Under the pieces are notes generated by a model. That model did not search any database. It was given only the letters and a program-made list of their open reading frames with translations, and was not told the origin of the DNA. Positions 13,817 through 24,894 of a DNA stretch of 64,000 nucleotides are shown here, piece by piece. Every line of letters starts with the position of its first letter. The first letter of the stretch is position 1. Source of the DNA: Papio anubis. Lineage: Eukaryota; Chordata; Mammalia; Primates; Cercopithecidae. The DNA is taken from positions 95,264,426 through 95,328,425 of the forward strand of contig NC_044981.1 of assembly GCF_008728515.1 (NCBI RefSeq), in the 5' to 3' direction. The translations under genes and the position numbers were made by a program.

Positions 13817-14549
13817 ACCACTTCATACCCATTAGGATGACTGTTAAGGAAAATAACCAGAAAATGGCAAATATTGGTGAGAATGTAGAAAAACTGAAAC
13901 CCTTGTGAATTGCTAGTGGGAATATAAAGTGGTGCAGCTGCATGGAAAACAGTATGATGATTCCTCAGAAAAGTTAAACAGAAGTATTACACAATTAAGC
14001 AATTCCACTTCTGGGTATATGCTCAAAGGAATCGAAAGCAAGGGCTCAAACAGATATCTGCATATCCGTGTACATAGTATTATTACTCACAATAGCTAAA
14101 TGGCAGAACCAACCCACGTGTCCATCAGTGGATGAATGGACAAATATAATGTGATATACACATACAATGAAAGGTTATTCAGCCTTTAAAAAGAAGGAAA
14201 TTCTGACATATGCTATAACATTGATGAATCTTGAAGTCATAATGCTAAGTTAATAAACCAGTCACAGAAAGACAAATACTGTATGATATCACTTTTATGA
14301 GATACCTAGAGCAGTCAAATTCATAGACAGGATGGAATGGTGGTTGCCAGGCACTGGAGGAGGGGAGAATGAGAAGTTAGTGTTTAATTGGTACAGAGCT
14401 TCAGTTGGGGAAGATGAAAAGTTCTGGAGATGAATGGCAGTGATGACCATGGAACAATGCGAATTTACTTGATGCCAGTGAACTGTACACTTAAAAATGG
14501 TTAAAATGGTATATTTTATGTAATGTATATTTTACCACAATAAAAAAGA
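13817..14549 (+). mobile_element. L1M (L1MB/L1MC-like) 3' end
   Basis: 5'-truncated old L1 beginning in the terminal part of ORF2 (cttcatacccattaggatga; later ctgggtatatgctcaaagga). It continues through a mammalian L1M 3' UTR: gagatacctagagcagtcaa, tggttgccaggcactggagg, gaactgtacacttaaaaatg and ttaccacaataaaaaag. That UTR type is older than L1PA. No intact reading frame remains. Confidence 0.85.
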
Positions 14550-15219
14550 CTAAGCATAGTTTACTGGGGAGAGTTACATATTTTAAGTAACTATTTGGCA
14601 TTGGCAATGCTAGGAAAAGAACCTAATAAATACAGCAACAAACCTAAAGTACTTAAAAATGCAGAAAAATCCACTATTTATCTTAAAGGTATCAATTATC
14701 TCACTAGATTTTTTAAAAAGGCACCACAAATTAGATATTATACCCAAGAATTTCTTTGAACTTGAAAAAATGTTTAAAAATTATGTGCCATAAACTTTAT
14801 TAAACAAGACATTAGAGGATTTTCTATCTTGGTCTTTATGATGGTTTTTACTTTTTCAAATACATATGAGTTTTCTAAATTTGGTGTTAAAATATAAGAT
14901 GTGATAAACCCAATTATGCTAAGTAGGCAGGACTTTGTGGTTTTGGAAAGAAAATGTTAAGTCTGAATAAAAAATTAGCATTTTTTTCTCTTTTCTAATG
15001 ACAGGAACTTCCATTTTCTCAGTAATTGCTCTTCCAAGATGCTGCCTCATTTCAGAGCCATGTTTCACTCATGGACTGGTCTTGTCCAGAAAACAGTCAA
15101 TGCTCATTCCCAACACTTTCTTGTCACTGCTCTTTTCTGTGAATGAATTTTGTGATTTTCTCCTTAAAGATCTGAAGTTACAAACTGATCTTTGTTTCCA
15201 TTTTATGAAAGAGAAAAGT
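14550..15219. other. Unassigned non-coding sequence
   Basis: AT-rich DNA. The forward frame 14998-15288 reads into the following Alu and ends with the translated Alu head (SGQAQWLMPVIPALWEAKAG), so it is not evidence for a gene. Confidence 0.55.
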
Positions 15220-15347
15220 GGCCAGGCACAGTGGCTCATGCCAGTAATACCAGCTCTTTGGGAGGCTAAGGCAGGTGGATCACTTTAGTCCAGGAGTTCA
15301 AGGCCAACCTGGGCAATATAGCAAAACCCCATCTCTACAAACAAAAC

Positions 15348-15378
<31 letters not shown>

Positions 15379-15557
15379 CAAAACAAAAAAACTTAGCTGG
15401 GCATGGTGGCATGTGCCTGGGCTCCTAGCTACTTGGTAGGCTGATGTGGGAGGATTGCTTGAGCCCTAGAGGCCGAGGCTGCAGTGAGCCAAGGTGGCAT
15501 CACTTCACTCCAGCCTGGGTGACAGAGTGGGACCTGTTTTGAAACAAAACAAAACAA
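15220..15557 (+). mobile_element. AluJ-like SINE
   Basis: A dimeric Alu in forward orientation: left arm starting ggccaggcacagtggctcat, a middle A-rich linker, a right arm (ttagctgggcatggtggcat ... cactccagcctgggtgacag) and an AAAAC-rich tail. Many differences from AluS/Y consensus positions suggest AluJ. The A-rich linker between the arms has expanded into an (AAAAC)n array at about 15338-15392, which lengthens the element. Confidence 0.9.
15338..15392 (+). repeat. (AAAAC)n array in the Alu linker
   Basis: About ten AAAAC-type units replace the usual short A-rich linker between the two Alu monomers. Microsatellite growth is common at Alu tails and less common at the linker. Confidence 0.85.
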
Positions 15558-16289
15558 GGCCCAGTATCAGGGAAAATTGACCTGCAGAGATCAGCACTGA
15601 GACATATTCTAATATAATTATTAGATTTTAAAAATGTCCTGAGCATCTCCAGGCCAAAAAAATAAATAAATAAGTAAGTAATTTATAAGGGCAAGATAAT
15701 ATACTGTATTTGACCTCTCAAAATCAAAATAAGGCAACAAACAATGAAGCAGCCTTTTCAAAACACTCAAGAAAAGTATGAATGACATTATATATTCAGC
15801 CAAGCTCAAGTATCAAGCTTCAAGTATCAAGACTACAGAAAACATTTCCAAGAGCCTAAGGGCCAGGATAAACTGCAGCCAGCTAACCTATACAGGTATC
15901 ATTGATAATTGAGTCTACATAAAGTATATTTTGAATATTCTAATTTATCTAATTTAAATGGTCAGCTTTTCCACAAAATAATTAATCAATATAATCTGAT
16001 AGTATCACTGTTATGTGGACTATAATTAAGAGAAAGTTCATCTACATCAGAGTATGATATAGACTACATTACAGTTAGCAGTTCTCGCCTCCTGCTAATC
16101 CTTCCTACCACATGCAGGATGAAAATTTGGGGTAGCATAGAAGGAGTATTGATTGAAAACACACTTCAAGCCTACTATGTACGATACCTTGTGATGGGCA
16201 CTGGGGATACAAGTATGAATAGGCTAGAAATGATGCTTTTGGCACTATCTTGAAAATAGGTTCAGAATATATTCACTTCTTACTCTTAC
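15558..16289. other. Unassigned sequence with a possible reverse L2 scrap
   Basis: Mostly unassigned. At about 16145-16225 the pattern cctactatgtacgatacctt ... gggcactggggatacaagta resembles the reverse complement of the L2 3' end. A short AAAT/AAGT tract lies at 15655-15682. Confidence 0.45.
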
Positions 16290-16480
16290 TCTTGTATCAC
16301 TCTTGGTCCAAGCTAATCTCATCCACCTCTACCCTTAGCTTCCTAGTTTGTCAGAGAATCTTTTTAAAACTGAGTGAGAGCATGCTATTCCTTTGCCCAA
16401 AGCCCTCCAATGTTTTCTTGTCTCATTCAACATGAAAAACAAAATTCTTACAATAATCTACAAGGACCACACAGATGATA
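16290..16480 (+). mobile_element. L2 LINE fragment
   Basis: Forward-strand ancient L2 trace. It has the pattern cctttgcccaaagccctcca followed by tctcattcaacatgaaaaac, then aattcttacaataatctaca and aaggaccac. This corresponds to the block in L2 consensus that encodes CLLRALKPSNGFLSHSE-like protein. It is highly diverged, and the boundaries are approximate. Confidence 0.6.
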
Positions 16481-19400
16481 TTTATGTAATGTTAAAATAT
16501 AAAAATCAGTCCTATGTATAATTTGTGAATTCATATAGTTATAGGACATTATAAAACATGGATACATATCAACTTTAGGATAGTTGTTATTTCTGAGGAG
16601 GAAGGAAATAAGCTTGGGAAGCTTTAATAGTACACATAAAGCTCTGCTTCTTAAAGAAAAGTGTTTGTGCAAGTATAGCAAAATGTTTGCTTTTGCTAAA
16701 TCTGCATAGTGGGTACTAGGGTATTCACTATAATAATTTTATTTTTTTGTACACTTGAAATATTGTATTTAAAACATTTAAGTAACACATGTATCTAAAT
16801 ATGGGTCTATTCTCAATAACGTTTCAAGAAATAAGATAAATGATTTAAATTGACACATTTAGACAAGGCTTTTTCAGTTTTAGGGATTCCCTCCTCATTA
16901 ATATCTTGATTTCTCCCTTGAGAATACCTATCACTTGAGGACCAAATCTCTATTGTCTCCGCTTCTTAGCATCATCTTCTTTCTCATTTTGCATTTTTAA
17001 TTCCTTTTAATCCTTATTTCACTCAGATCAGACAATATACCTCAGCATATTGTCTTTATAACTTATTGTGTTGTCTTCAATCGACATGTTCTTTCTTCAT
17101 GATTTTCTTTCATAAATGAAATTGTAAAATCTTATAGCCTCTTTTGATAATACTATTCTTTTAAAAAATGTTCTCTGGTTATGGTAGTAAATTATTTTGA
17201 AAAGTATCTTTTACTCTAAATTTTCAGGATGACCTTCCCATTCTTCTGTTGCTCCATATTTTCAGAATTCCATGTTATTTTCATTTACTCATGCTGAAAT
17301 GGCATGAGTTGTCTCCAATCCTGATATTTACCAATAAACAGAGTGAGTGGTTTCTTCCCCATCTGGCTTCCTGGCTACTTGGACCTTCTCAGATCTTCAA
17401 CTGGAAGACTGGTTGATATTTTACAGTTTCTCTTCAAATTCCATGCTCCAACAGGCATCACTTTAGAATAGCTCTGAATTTAGTGGTATTTTCTCCTGAG
17501 AGGGACATATAAATATACATTGTTTCCAGAGTCTGTTTCTACCGTGTGTTGTTATGACTCAAAGAAGTAAAATGCTAGATCTCTAATGTGGCGTAAATCA
17601 TTGTTAGCTCTCTTTATTTCATATTTCCTGTTGTGTTGGTTTCCAGGTTAGTCTCTGAAGAGAAGTAGAAAAAGAGGCATTAGGGAAGTGGGTTGCTTCC
17701 AAAAGTATCCTGTTCTGAAGAATAGCTGCTGAATTTCCTGTTGCAATATCCTCTGAGTCTCTGTAAAGGATTTTGGGAGTTACGAGGGTACAACATTTCC
17801 CTTTGTTTGTCTTTAACCTGGTAGACATGTTCCACTTATGGCAGCAAAATATGCATAAGCAACCATGTGGGATTCTGAAGTCAGCTCCATTGATCATGCA
17901 GTTAGTAGAAAATCCTCTCATTTCCTGGCAATAAGATGGCTTTGAGTCATGATTTTCTGTTATGACTTGCAATCCTTTTTTGTGTTTTTATGAATCTATT
18001 AGTGAGAAATTGGAAGAGAACAAATCTGAAATGGAAAGCCATGTCCTATACTTTGAGTCATGAAATTGCCATGAATATTTTAGTTGACTGATCTGAATAG
18101 ATGAAAAATCTGTAATTTGGAAGTACTCAATGACTTATTCGGTCACAGAGTCAGAAATAGGAAGAGTGCAATATTCAACCCCAACTTAGGGGATAATTTG
18201 TAAAGGAAATATCTAAAATAAACTTAATTATGAAGGAGAGCTGACAGTCATATAGGTCAGCCAGGACTTTGCTTTCCTCTTCCTAATGTCCTGTTAAACC
18301 CTTGTCATATTCATTCTTATTAACACTTGTATCAGAGGGCAGAAAGGGGTGACATTTCAATCTGTCAACTTCACTGCTCATTAGCAACTCATGTAAAGGG
18401 CAGTAAGGGGGAGGATCAAAGGCTAAATTGAGGTTACAAGTTTTCTGTGGCTGTCACTTACCCTGCTGTGCCATTAGCACAGATAATAGAGAGAGAACTG
18501 TATTAAGGTATTAAGAGTTCAGTGGAAGGGATGCATGGTGAAAAGCTAAAGAAGTGTTGAGACCCTAGATGTGGTAATTCTATCCGAGAGCCATTGGAGC
18601 TACAGACATGCATGGGAGTTAATATGACACTGTGCAATGTTGCACACAGATGAGCATAATTAGTGGTCTTTGTGTGGCTGAGGAAAAAAAGGATATACTA
18701 GTAAATTACATTTAAAACCAACACCAAATGGTGAGATCCTGAAGAAGGACAGATAGGACATCTTTAAGGATGTGCTTAATTCACCTGTGAGAAGCAATGT
18801 GTGCAGACCTTTACATGGAACATATCTGAAAAAAGTAAAAATACTTATAGTAGAACTAACACTACTTTCAGGTTAGCAGAATGCACTCTTGCTTAATTAT
18901 GTTTTCTGCTTTTCACTAGTTCATATAAAATATAAATCCTAAAGGTACAGTGCATGAAATTTAAATACATGTATCGATTTTTCCCTCGATACGTTATGCA
19001 TCTTTCATCAGATAATTTTGATCTTTTCAAAAAAAACAATATGAGAATAAAATCATGGGGAGTTGATAAAATTAAATAAATTGAGTAAAAGGACTAAGTA
19101 AACAACAATGTGCTATATAAATATGAAGAATTTTGCTTTTATAATAAATTCTTTTTTAAAAAATCATGTTATTTCCTCTTCCTATTGTTCTGCATGTATT
19201 TACACATATAGCACAAATATTTTGTTTTCTTCTTTTCTTTCTACATCAAAATTTAAAAATAACTTTACATCTGCATTATTTGTAAGCCACTTTCTAGGTG
19301 AGATTTCAGTGAAAATCAACCAATCAGACAATCTTTAAAAATTTCAGTACATCTGTTTTACTTTAGGGCATCTATATATTTCAGGCAATGTTGGGAATAA

Positions 19401-19689
19401 ATGCAATCTTGTTTTCTGCCTTAAAGGGTTCATAATACAGTTGAGGAATTATAAAACTTACACAAAGATGTGAAAGAGACCATGCAGTATTAAATATAAT
19501 GTAACAGGATTTCAAGTTAGAGCCAGAATAACTCTTCAAACTTGGTAAAGGCTTTGAAGGGTGGGAAGGACTTAAAATTTGGCTATGAAAGTAGTTTTTT
19601 CTTTAACAATCTGAAGCTTCACTTCATGAAATGATCAGCCATTTTAAAGGCAGTTTATACCTACTTCCTTAGATATTTTTTGAGCTTAA
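16481..19689. other. Unassigned non-coding sequence
   Basis: About 3.2 kb of AT-rich DNA. A reverse 117-codon frame (17619-17972) and smaller frames have no recognisable domain. A short hairpin (GTATCGA/TCGATAC) lies near 18970. No repeat was confidently recognised. Confidence 0.5.
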
Positions 19690-19750
19690 AGTGGTCTCAG
19701 TGGGAGGCAGCAGACAGTGGTTAAGAGCTCAGATTCTAAATTAAGCCTGG
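19690..19750 (+). mobile_element. MIR SINE 5' fragment
   Basis: The string gcagacagtggttaagagct followed by cagattctaaattaagcctg matches the head of MIR. Only about 60 bases are recognisable. Confidence 0.5.
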
Positions 19751-19855
19751 AAGGCAAGTCATTTCTGCTCTCTTCATCTTGTAAAACCTCCCTGCTGCAC
19801 CTTTGTGCTACACCATCATCTTTTCCTGGAGTTTTCCAATAGATTCCTCACCGAC

Positions 19856-20231
19856 TGATATGGCTGGCTGTGTCCCCACCCAAATCTCATCTTGAATTAC
19901 AGCTCCCATAATCCTCATGTGTCATGGGAGGGACCTGATGGAGATAACTGAATCATGGGGGCAGTTTCCCTGATCCTGGCATCATGAGAGTGAGTGAGTT
20001 CTCATGAGATCTGATGATTTTATAAGGGGCTTCCCCACCCTTCACTCAGCACTTCTACTTGCTGCCACCATGTGAAGAACGACGTGTTTGCTTTCCCTTT
20101 GGCCATGATTATAAGTTTCCTGAGGGCACCCCCCAGTCATGTGGAACTGTTAATCAATTAAACGTCTTTTCTTTATAAATTACCCAGTCTCGGGTATGTC
20201 TTCATTAGCAGCATGAGATGGAACCAATACA
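19856..20231 (+). mobile_element. THE1-type MaLR 5' LTR
   Basis: A complete 376-base LTR. It starts TGATATGG and ends TAATACA-like (ccaataca), with the family's internal marks: tgtccccacccaaatctcat, gtgtcatgggagggacctga, ttataaggggcttccccacc, a cttctacttgctgccaccat block and an aattaaacgtcttttcttta polyadenylation region. These are non-autonomous ERVL-MaLR retroelements whose mobility depended on other elements. It is followed directly by its own internal region, so it is a 5' LTR and not a solo copy. The matching 3' LTR is absent, apparently lost beyond the L1 insertion. Confidence 0.92.
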
Positions 20232-21268
20232 GTAAATTGGTACCAGGAGTGGGGTGCAGCTATAAGGATACCGAAAAATGTGGGAACAACTTTGGAACTG
20301 GGTAACGGGCAGAGGATGGAACAGTTTGGAGGGCTCAGAAGAAGATGGAAAGAATGTGGGAAACTTTGGAACTTCCTAGAGACTTGGATGGCACAGAAGA
20401 CACAAAGATGTGGGAAACTTTGGAACTTCCTAGAGACTTGGAGGGCTCAGAAGACAGAAGGATGTGGGCAACTTTGGAACTCACTACATACTTGTTGGAA
20501 AGCCTTGACCAAAATTCTAATAGTGATATGGACAATAAAGTCCAGGCTGAGGTGGTCTCAGATGGAGATGAGGAACTTTTTGGGAACTGGAGTAAATGTC
20601 ACTCTTGCTATGCACATAGACTGGTGGCATTTTGCCCCTGCTCTAGAGATCTGTAGAACTTTGAACTTGAGAAAGATTTTTTTTTTTTTTGTATCAGGCT
20701 GAAGAAGTTTCTAAGCAGCAAAGTATTCAAGAGAAAGCAGAACATAAAAGTTTATAAAATGTGCAGCCTGAGGATGTAATAGAAAAGAAAAACCCGTTTT
20801 CTGAGGAGAAATTCAAGCCTGCTGCAGAAATTTGCATAAGTAACAAGGAGCTGAATGTTAATCACCAAAAGAGTAGGAAAAATGTCTCCAGGGCATGTCA
20901 GAAACCTTCACAGCAGCCTCTCTCAACATGGGCCCAGAGGTCTAGGAGGAAAAATGGTTTAATGGGTCCCCCTGTTATGTGCAGCCTCGGTACTTGGTGC
21001 TCTGCATCCAAGCTGCTCCAGCTGTGGTTAATAGGGGCCAAAGTACAGCTTAGGCCATTGCTTCAGAGGATGCAAGCTCCAAGCATAGGCCGTTTCCATG
21101 TGGTGTTGAGCCTGCGGGTGCACAGAAGTCAAGAATTGAGGTTTGGGAACCTCTACCTAGATTTAAAAGGGTGTATGAAAAAGTATGGATGTCCAGGCAG
21201 GAGTTTGCTGCAGAGGTGGGGCCTTCATGGAGGAGTTCTGCTAGGGCAGTAGAGGAAGGAAATGTGAG
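20232..21268 (+). mobile_element. THE1 internal region, 3'-truncated by L1-A
   Basis: Directly follows the LTR with gtaaattggtaccaggagtg and continues through typical THE1-internal sequence: tggaactgggtaacgggcag, gtccaggctgaggtggtctc, gctgcagaaatttgcataag and ggtgttgagcctgcgggtgc. Two long frames (20280-20702 and 20761-21252) derive from this gag-like, non-functional reading frame. Identity ends at about 21268, where L1-A sequence begins. No THE1 sequence reappears after L1-A ends near 33128, so the rest was deleted or never present. Confidence 0.9.
20353..20500 (+). repeat. 54-bp tandem repeat, about 2.7 copies, inside THE1
   Basis: The phrase atgtgggaaactttggaact recurs with a spacing of exactly 54 bases, at 20354, 20408 and 20462, the third copy diverged. 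The period is 18 codons, so the frame is kept, and the translation shows MWETLELPRDL repeated. The THE1 consensus I remember carries this phrase once, so the repeat is probably a local duplication in this copy. Confidence 0.85.
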
Positions 21269-22039
21269 GCATACCCTTGTATCAATAGCCTAATTAATCA
21301 AGTGGTAAAAAGGACATCAGAGATTGGAGATCAACTTAATGAAATAAGCCATGAAGACAAGATCAGAGAAAAAAGAATGAAGAGGAATGAACAGAGCCTC
21401 CAAGAAATAAGGGACTATGTGAAAAGACCAAACCTACATTTGATTGGTGTACCTGAAAGTGATTGGGAGAATGGAACCAAGTTGGAAAACACAGTTCAGG
21501 ATATATCCAGGAGAACTTTCCCAACCTAGCAAGGCAGGCCAACATTCAAATTCAGGAAATACAGAGAACACCACAAAGATACTCCTCAAGAAGAGCAACG
21601 CAAAGAAACATAATCATCAGATTCAACAAGGTTGAAATGAAGGAAAAAATGTTAAGGGCAGCCAGAGAGAAAGGTCGGGTTATCCACAAAGGGAAACCCA
21701 TCAGATTAACAGATCTCTCTGCACAAACCCGACAAGCCAGAAAAGCATGGGCGGCCAGTATTCAACATTCTTAAAGAAAAGAATTTTCAACCCAGAATTT
21801 CATATCCAGTCAAAGTAAGCTTTATAAGTGAAGTAGAAATAAAATCCTTTACAGACAAGCAAATGCTGAGGGATTTTATCACCACCAGGTCTGCCTTACA
21901 TGAGCTTCAGAAGGAAGCACTTTATAGGGAAAGGAAAAACTGGTAACAGCCACTGCAAAAACATACCAAAATGTAAAGACCATTGACACTATGAGGAAAC
22001 TGCATCAACTAATGGGAAAAATAACCAGCTAGTATCATA

Positions 22040-22800
22040 ATGACAGGATCACATTTACACATAACAATATTAACCTTAAATGTAAATGGGCTAAATTACT
22101 CAATTAAATTTCTCAACTAAATTAAATTCTTCAAACTAAATTAAATTAAATTCCTCAACTAAATTCCTCAATTAAAAGACACAGACTGGCAAATTGGATA
22201 AAGAGTCAAGACCCATTGGTGTGCTGTATTCAGGAGACCTATCTCATGTGCACACATAGGCTCAAAATAAAGGGATGGAGGAAGATTTACCAAGGAAATG
22301 GAAAGCAAAAAAACAAACAAACAACAAAAGCAGGGATAGCAATCCTAGTCTCTCATAAAACAGACTTTAAACCAACAAAAAGCAAAAAAGACAAAGGAGA
22401 GCATTTTATAATGGTAGGGGGATCAAAGGATCAATGCAATAAGAGTGAACTATACTAAATATATATGCACCCAATGCAGGAACACCCAGATTCATAAAGC
22501 AAGTTCTTAGAGACCTAAGAAGAGACTTAGACTGCCACACAGTAATAATGGAAGACTTTAACACCCCACTGTCAATATTAGATAGATCAATGAGACAGAA
22601 AATTAACAAAGATATTCAGGACTTGAACTCAGTTCTGGACAAAGCTGACCTAATAGACATCTACAGAACTCTCCACCCCAAATCAACAGAATGTACATTC
22701 TTCTCAGCACCACATCACACTTATTCTAAATTGACCACATAATTGGAAGTAAAATACTCCACAGCAAATGCAAAAGAATGGAAATAGTAAAAAGCAGTCT
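22040..22800 (+). pseudogene. L1-A ORF2 endonuclease remnant
   Basis: Broken endonuclease domain of L1 ORF2p, an APE-like nuclease that nicks T-rich target DNA for target-primed reverse transcription. Recognisable pieces are VCCIQETYLMCTHRLKIKGW (22216 on), a MEDFNTPLSILDRSMRQ block (22548 on, an Asp-Phe-Asn active-site segment) and LIDIYRTLHPKSTE. Frames change between pieces and stops intervene. The domain is cut before its end by L1-B. Confidence 0.85.
22090..22175 (+). repeat. AT-rich local expansion (AAATTCCTCAACT-like units)
   Basis: Where other L1PA copies have a short ggctaaatgctccaattaaa passage, L1-A carries several imperfect copies of an aaattcctcaactaaatt motif, adding roughly 70 bases. 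It disrupts the start of ORF2 and looks like replication slippage. Confidence 0.7.
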
Positions 22801-22802
22801 CA

Positions 22803-22811
22803 AAGATGGCC
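22803..22811 (+). promoter_or_regulatory. YY1-type motif at the L1-B 5' end
   Basis: AAGATGGCC close to the element start matches the site known in L1PA 5' UTRs to bind YY1 and fix the transcription start. The following CCAAATAGG differs slightly from the usual CGAATAGG. Confidence 0.75.
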
Positions 22812-23824
22812 AAATAGGAACAGCTGCAGCCTCCAGCTCCCAGCGTGAGTGACACAGAAGATGGGTGATTTCTGCATTTTCAACTGAGGTACCAGGTTCA
22901 TCTCACTGGGTCGTGTCGGACAATTGGAACTGGTCCATGGGTGCAGCCCGACCAGCCAGAGCTGAAGCAGGGTGAGGCATCGCCTCACCTGGGAAGTGCA
23001 AGGGGGAAGGGAATTCCTTTTCCTAGTCAAAGGAAATTGAGACACACAACACCTGGAAAATCAGGTAACTCCAACCCTAATACTGCACTTTACCAAGGGT
23101 CTTAGCAAACGGCACACCAGGAGATTATATCCCACACCTGGCCCAGAGGGTCCCACACCCACGGAACCTGCCTCATTGCTAGGACAGCAGTCTGAGATCT
23201 AACTGCAAGGTGGTGGCGAGGCTGGGGAAGGGGCGCCCACCATTGCGGAGGCTTAAGTAGGTAAACAAAGCCATGGGAAGCTCAAATTGAGTGAAGCCCA
23301 CCGCATTTCAAGGAGGCTGGCCTGCCTCTGTAGAATCCTCCTCTGGGGACAGGGCATAGCTAAACAAAAAGCAGCAGAAACTTCCACAGAGGTAAATGCC
23401 CCTGTCTGACAGTGTTGAAGAGAGCGGTGGATCTCCCAGCATGGAGGCTGAGATCTGAGAATGGACAGACTGTCTGCTCAAGTGTGTCCCTGAACCCTGA
23501 GTAGCCTAACTGGGAGATATCTCCCACTAGGTGCAGACCAACACCTCACACCTCACTTGGTGGGGTACACCCCTGAGAGGAAGCTTCCAGAGCAAGAATC
23601 AGACTGCAACACTCGCTGTGCAGCAATATTCTATCTTCTGCAGCCTCCGCTGCTGATACCCAGGCAAACAGTGTCTGGAGTGAACCTCAAGCAAACTCCA
23701 ACAGACCTACAGCTGAGGGTCCTGACTGTTAGAAGGAAAACTAACAAACAGAAAGGACACCCATACCAAAACCCCATCAGTACATCACCATCATCAAAGA
23801 GCAAAGGCAGATAAAACCACAAAG

Positions 23825-24831
23825 ATGGGGAAAAAGCAGTGCAGAAAAGCTGGAAATTCAAAAAATCAGGGTGCATCTCCCCCTCCAAAGGAACGCAGCT
23901 CATTGCCAGCAACAGAACAAACCTGGATGGAGAATGACTTTGACGAGTTGAGAGAAGAAGGCTTCAGTCAATCAAACTTCTCAGAGCTAAAGGAGGAACT
24001 ACATACCTAGTGCAAAGAAATTAAAAATCTTGAAAAAAGAATGGATGAATGGATAACTAGAATAATCAATGCAGAGAAGGCCATAAATGAACTGACAGAG
24101 ATAAAAACCATGACACAAGAAGTACGTGACAAATACACAAGCTTCCGTAACTGACTCGATCAACTGGAAGAAAGAGTATCAGCGATTGAGGATCAAATGA
24201 ATGACATGAAGCTAGAAGAGACGTCTAAAGAAAAAAGAGGAAAAAGAAATGAACAAAGCCTTCAAGCAGTATAGGATTATGTGAAAAGACCAAATCTACA
24301 TCTGATTGGGGTGCCTGAAAGTGAGGGGGGAAATGGAACCAAATTGGAAAACACTCTGCAGGATATCATTCAGGAGAACTTCCCCAACCTAGTAAGGCAG
24401 GCCAACATTCAAAGCCAGGAAATACAGAGAACGCCACAAACATACTCCTCGAGAGGAGCAAGTCCAAGACACATAATTGTCAGATTCACCAAAGTTGAAA
24501 TGAAGGAAAAAATGTTAAGGGCAGCCAGAGAGAAAGGTCGAGTTATACACAAAGGGAAACCCATCAGACTAACAGCAGATCTCTCAGCAGAAACTCTCCA
24601 CAGTAGAAGAAGGTGGGGGCCAAGATTCAACATTCTTAAAGAAAAGAATTTTCAACCCAGAATTTCATATCCAGCCAAACTAAGTTTCATAAGTGAAGGA
24701 GAAATAAAATCCTTTACAGACAAGCAAATGCCTAGATCTTGTAGGCCTCCCTACAAGAGATGCTGAAGGAAGCACTAAACATGGAAAGGAACAACAGGTA
24801 CCAGCCATTGCAAAAACATGTCAAAATGTAA
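23825..24831 (+). pseudogene. L1-B ORF1, multiply interrupted
   Basis: Encodes the N-terminus MGKKQCRKAGNSKNQGASPP and the rest of the RNA-binding chaperone ORF1p: coiled coil, RRM-like region (RPNLHLIGVPESEG) and C-terminal domain. It has three in-frame nonsense codons: 24008-24010 (CAG to TAG), 24152-24154 (CGA to TGA, CpG-type decay) and 24272-24274 (TGG to TAG). A small deletion near 24730 shifts the C-terminal frame. It cannot make a trimeric ORF1p. Confidence 0.9.
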
Positions 24832-24894
24832 AGTCCATTGATACTAGGAAGAAACTGCATCAACTAACGAGCAAAATAACCAGCTAATATCATA

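Larger units (their letters stand above)
21269..22800 (+). mobile_element. L1-A, part 1 (L1PA-type, 5'-truncated)
   Basis: Forward L1 beginning late in the ORF1 coiled coil (RTSEIGDQLNEISHEDKIRE) and running through the ORF1 RNA-binding and C-terminal regions to about 21975. The ORF2 start codon is at 22040, followed by a decayed endonuclease to 22800. Frameshifts and stops break both frames. An AT-rich local expansion lies at 22090-22175. Identity is interrupted at 22800, where L1-B starts, and resumes at 29433 with gtctctcagatg, the next bases expected in ORF2. The element inserted into THE1 and later received L1-B and an Alu. Confidence 0.92.

Noticed and set aside
18971..18992. Small hairpin GTATCGA/TCGATAC as a terminator or RNA gene
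   Set aside because: Seven-base arms occur by chance in a window of this size, and there is no supporting context.
20280..21252. Frames of 140 and 163 codons as genes
   Set aside because: They follow THE1 internal sequence, a non-autonomous MaLR element, directly after its LTR.
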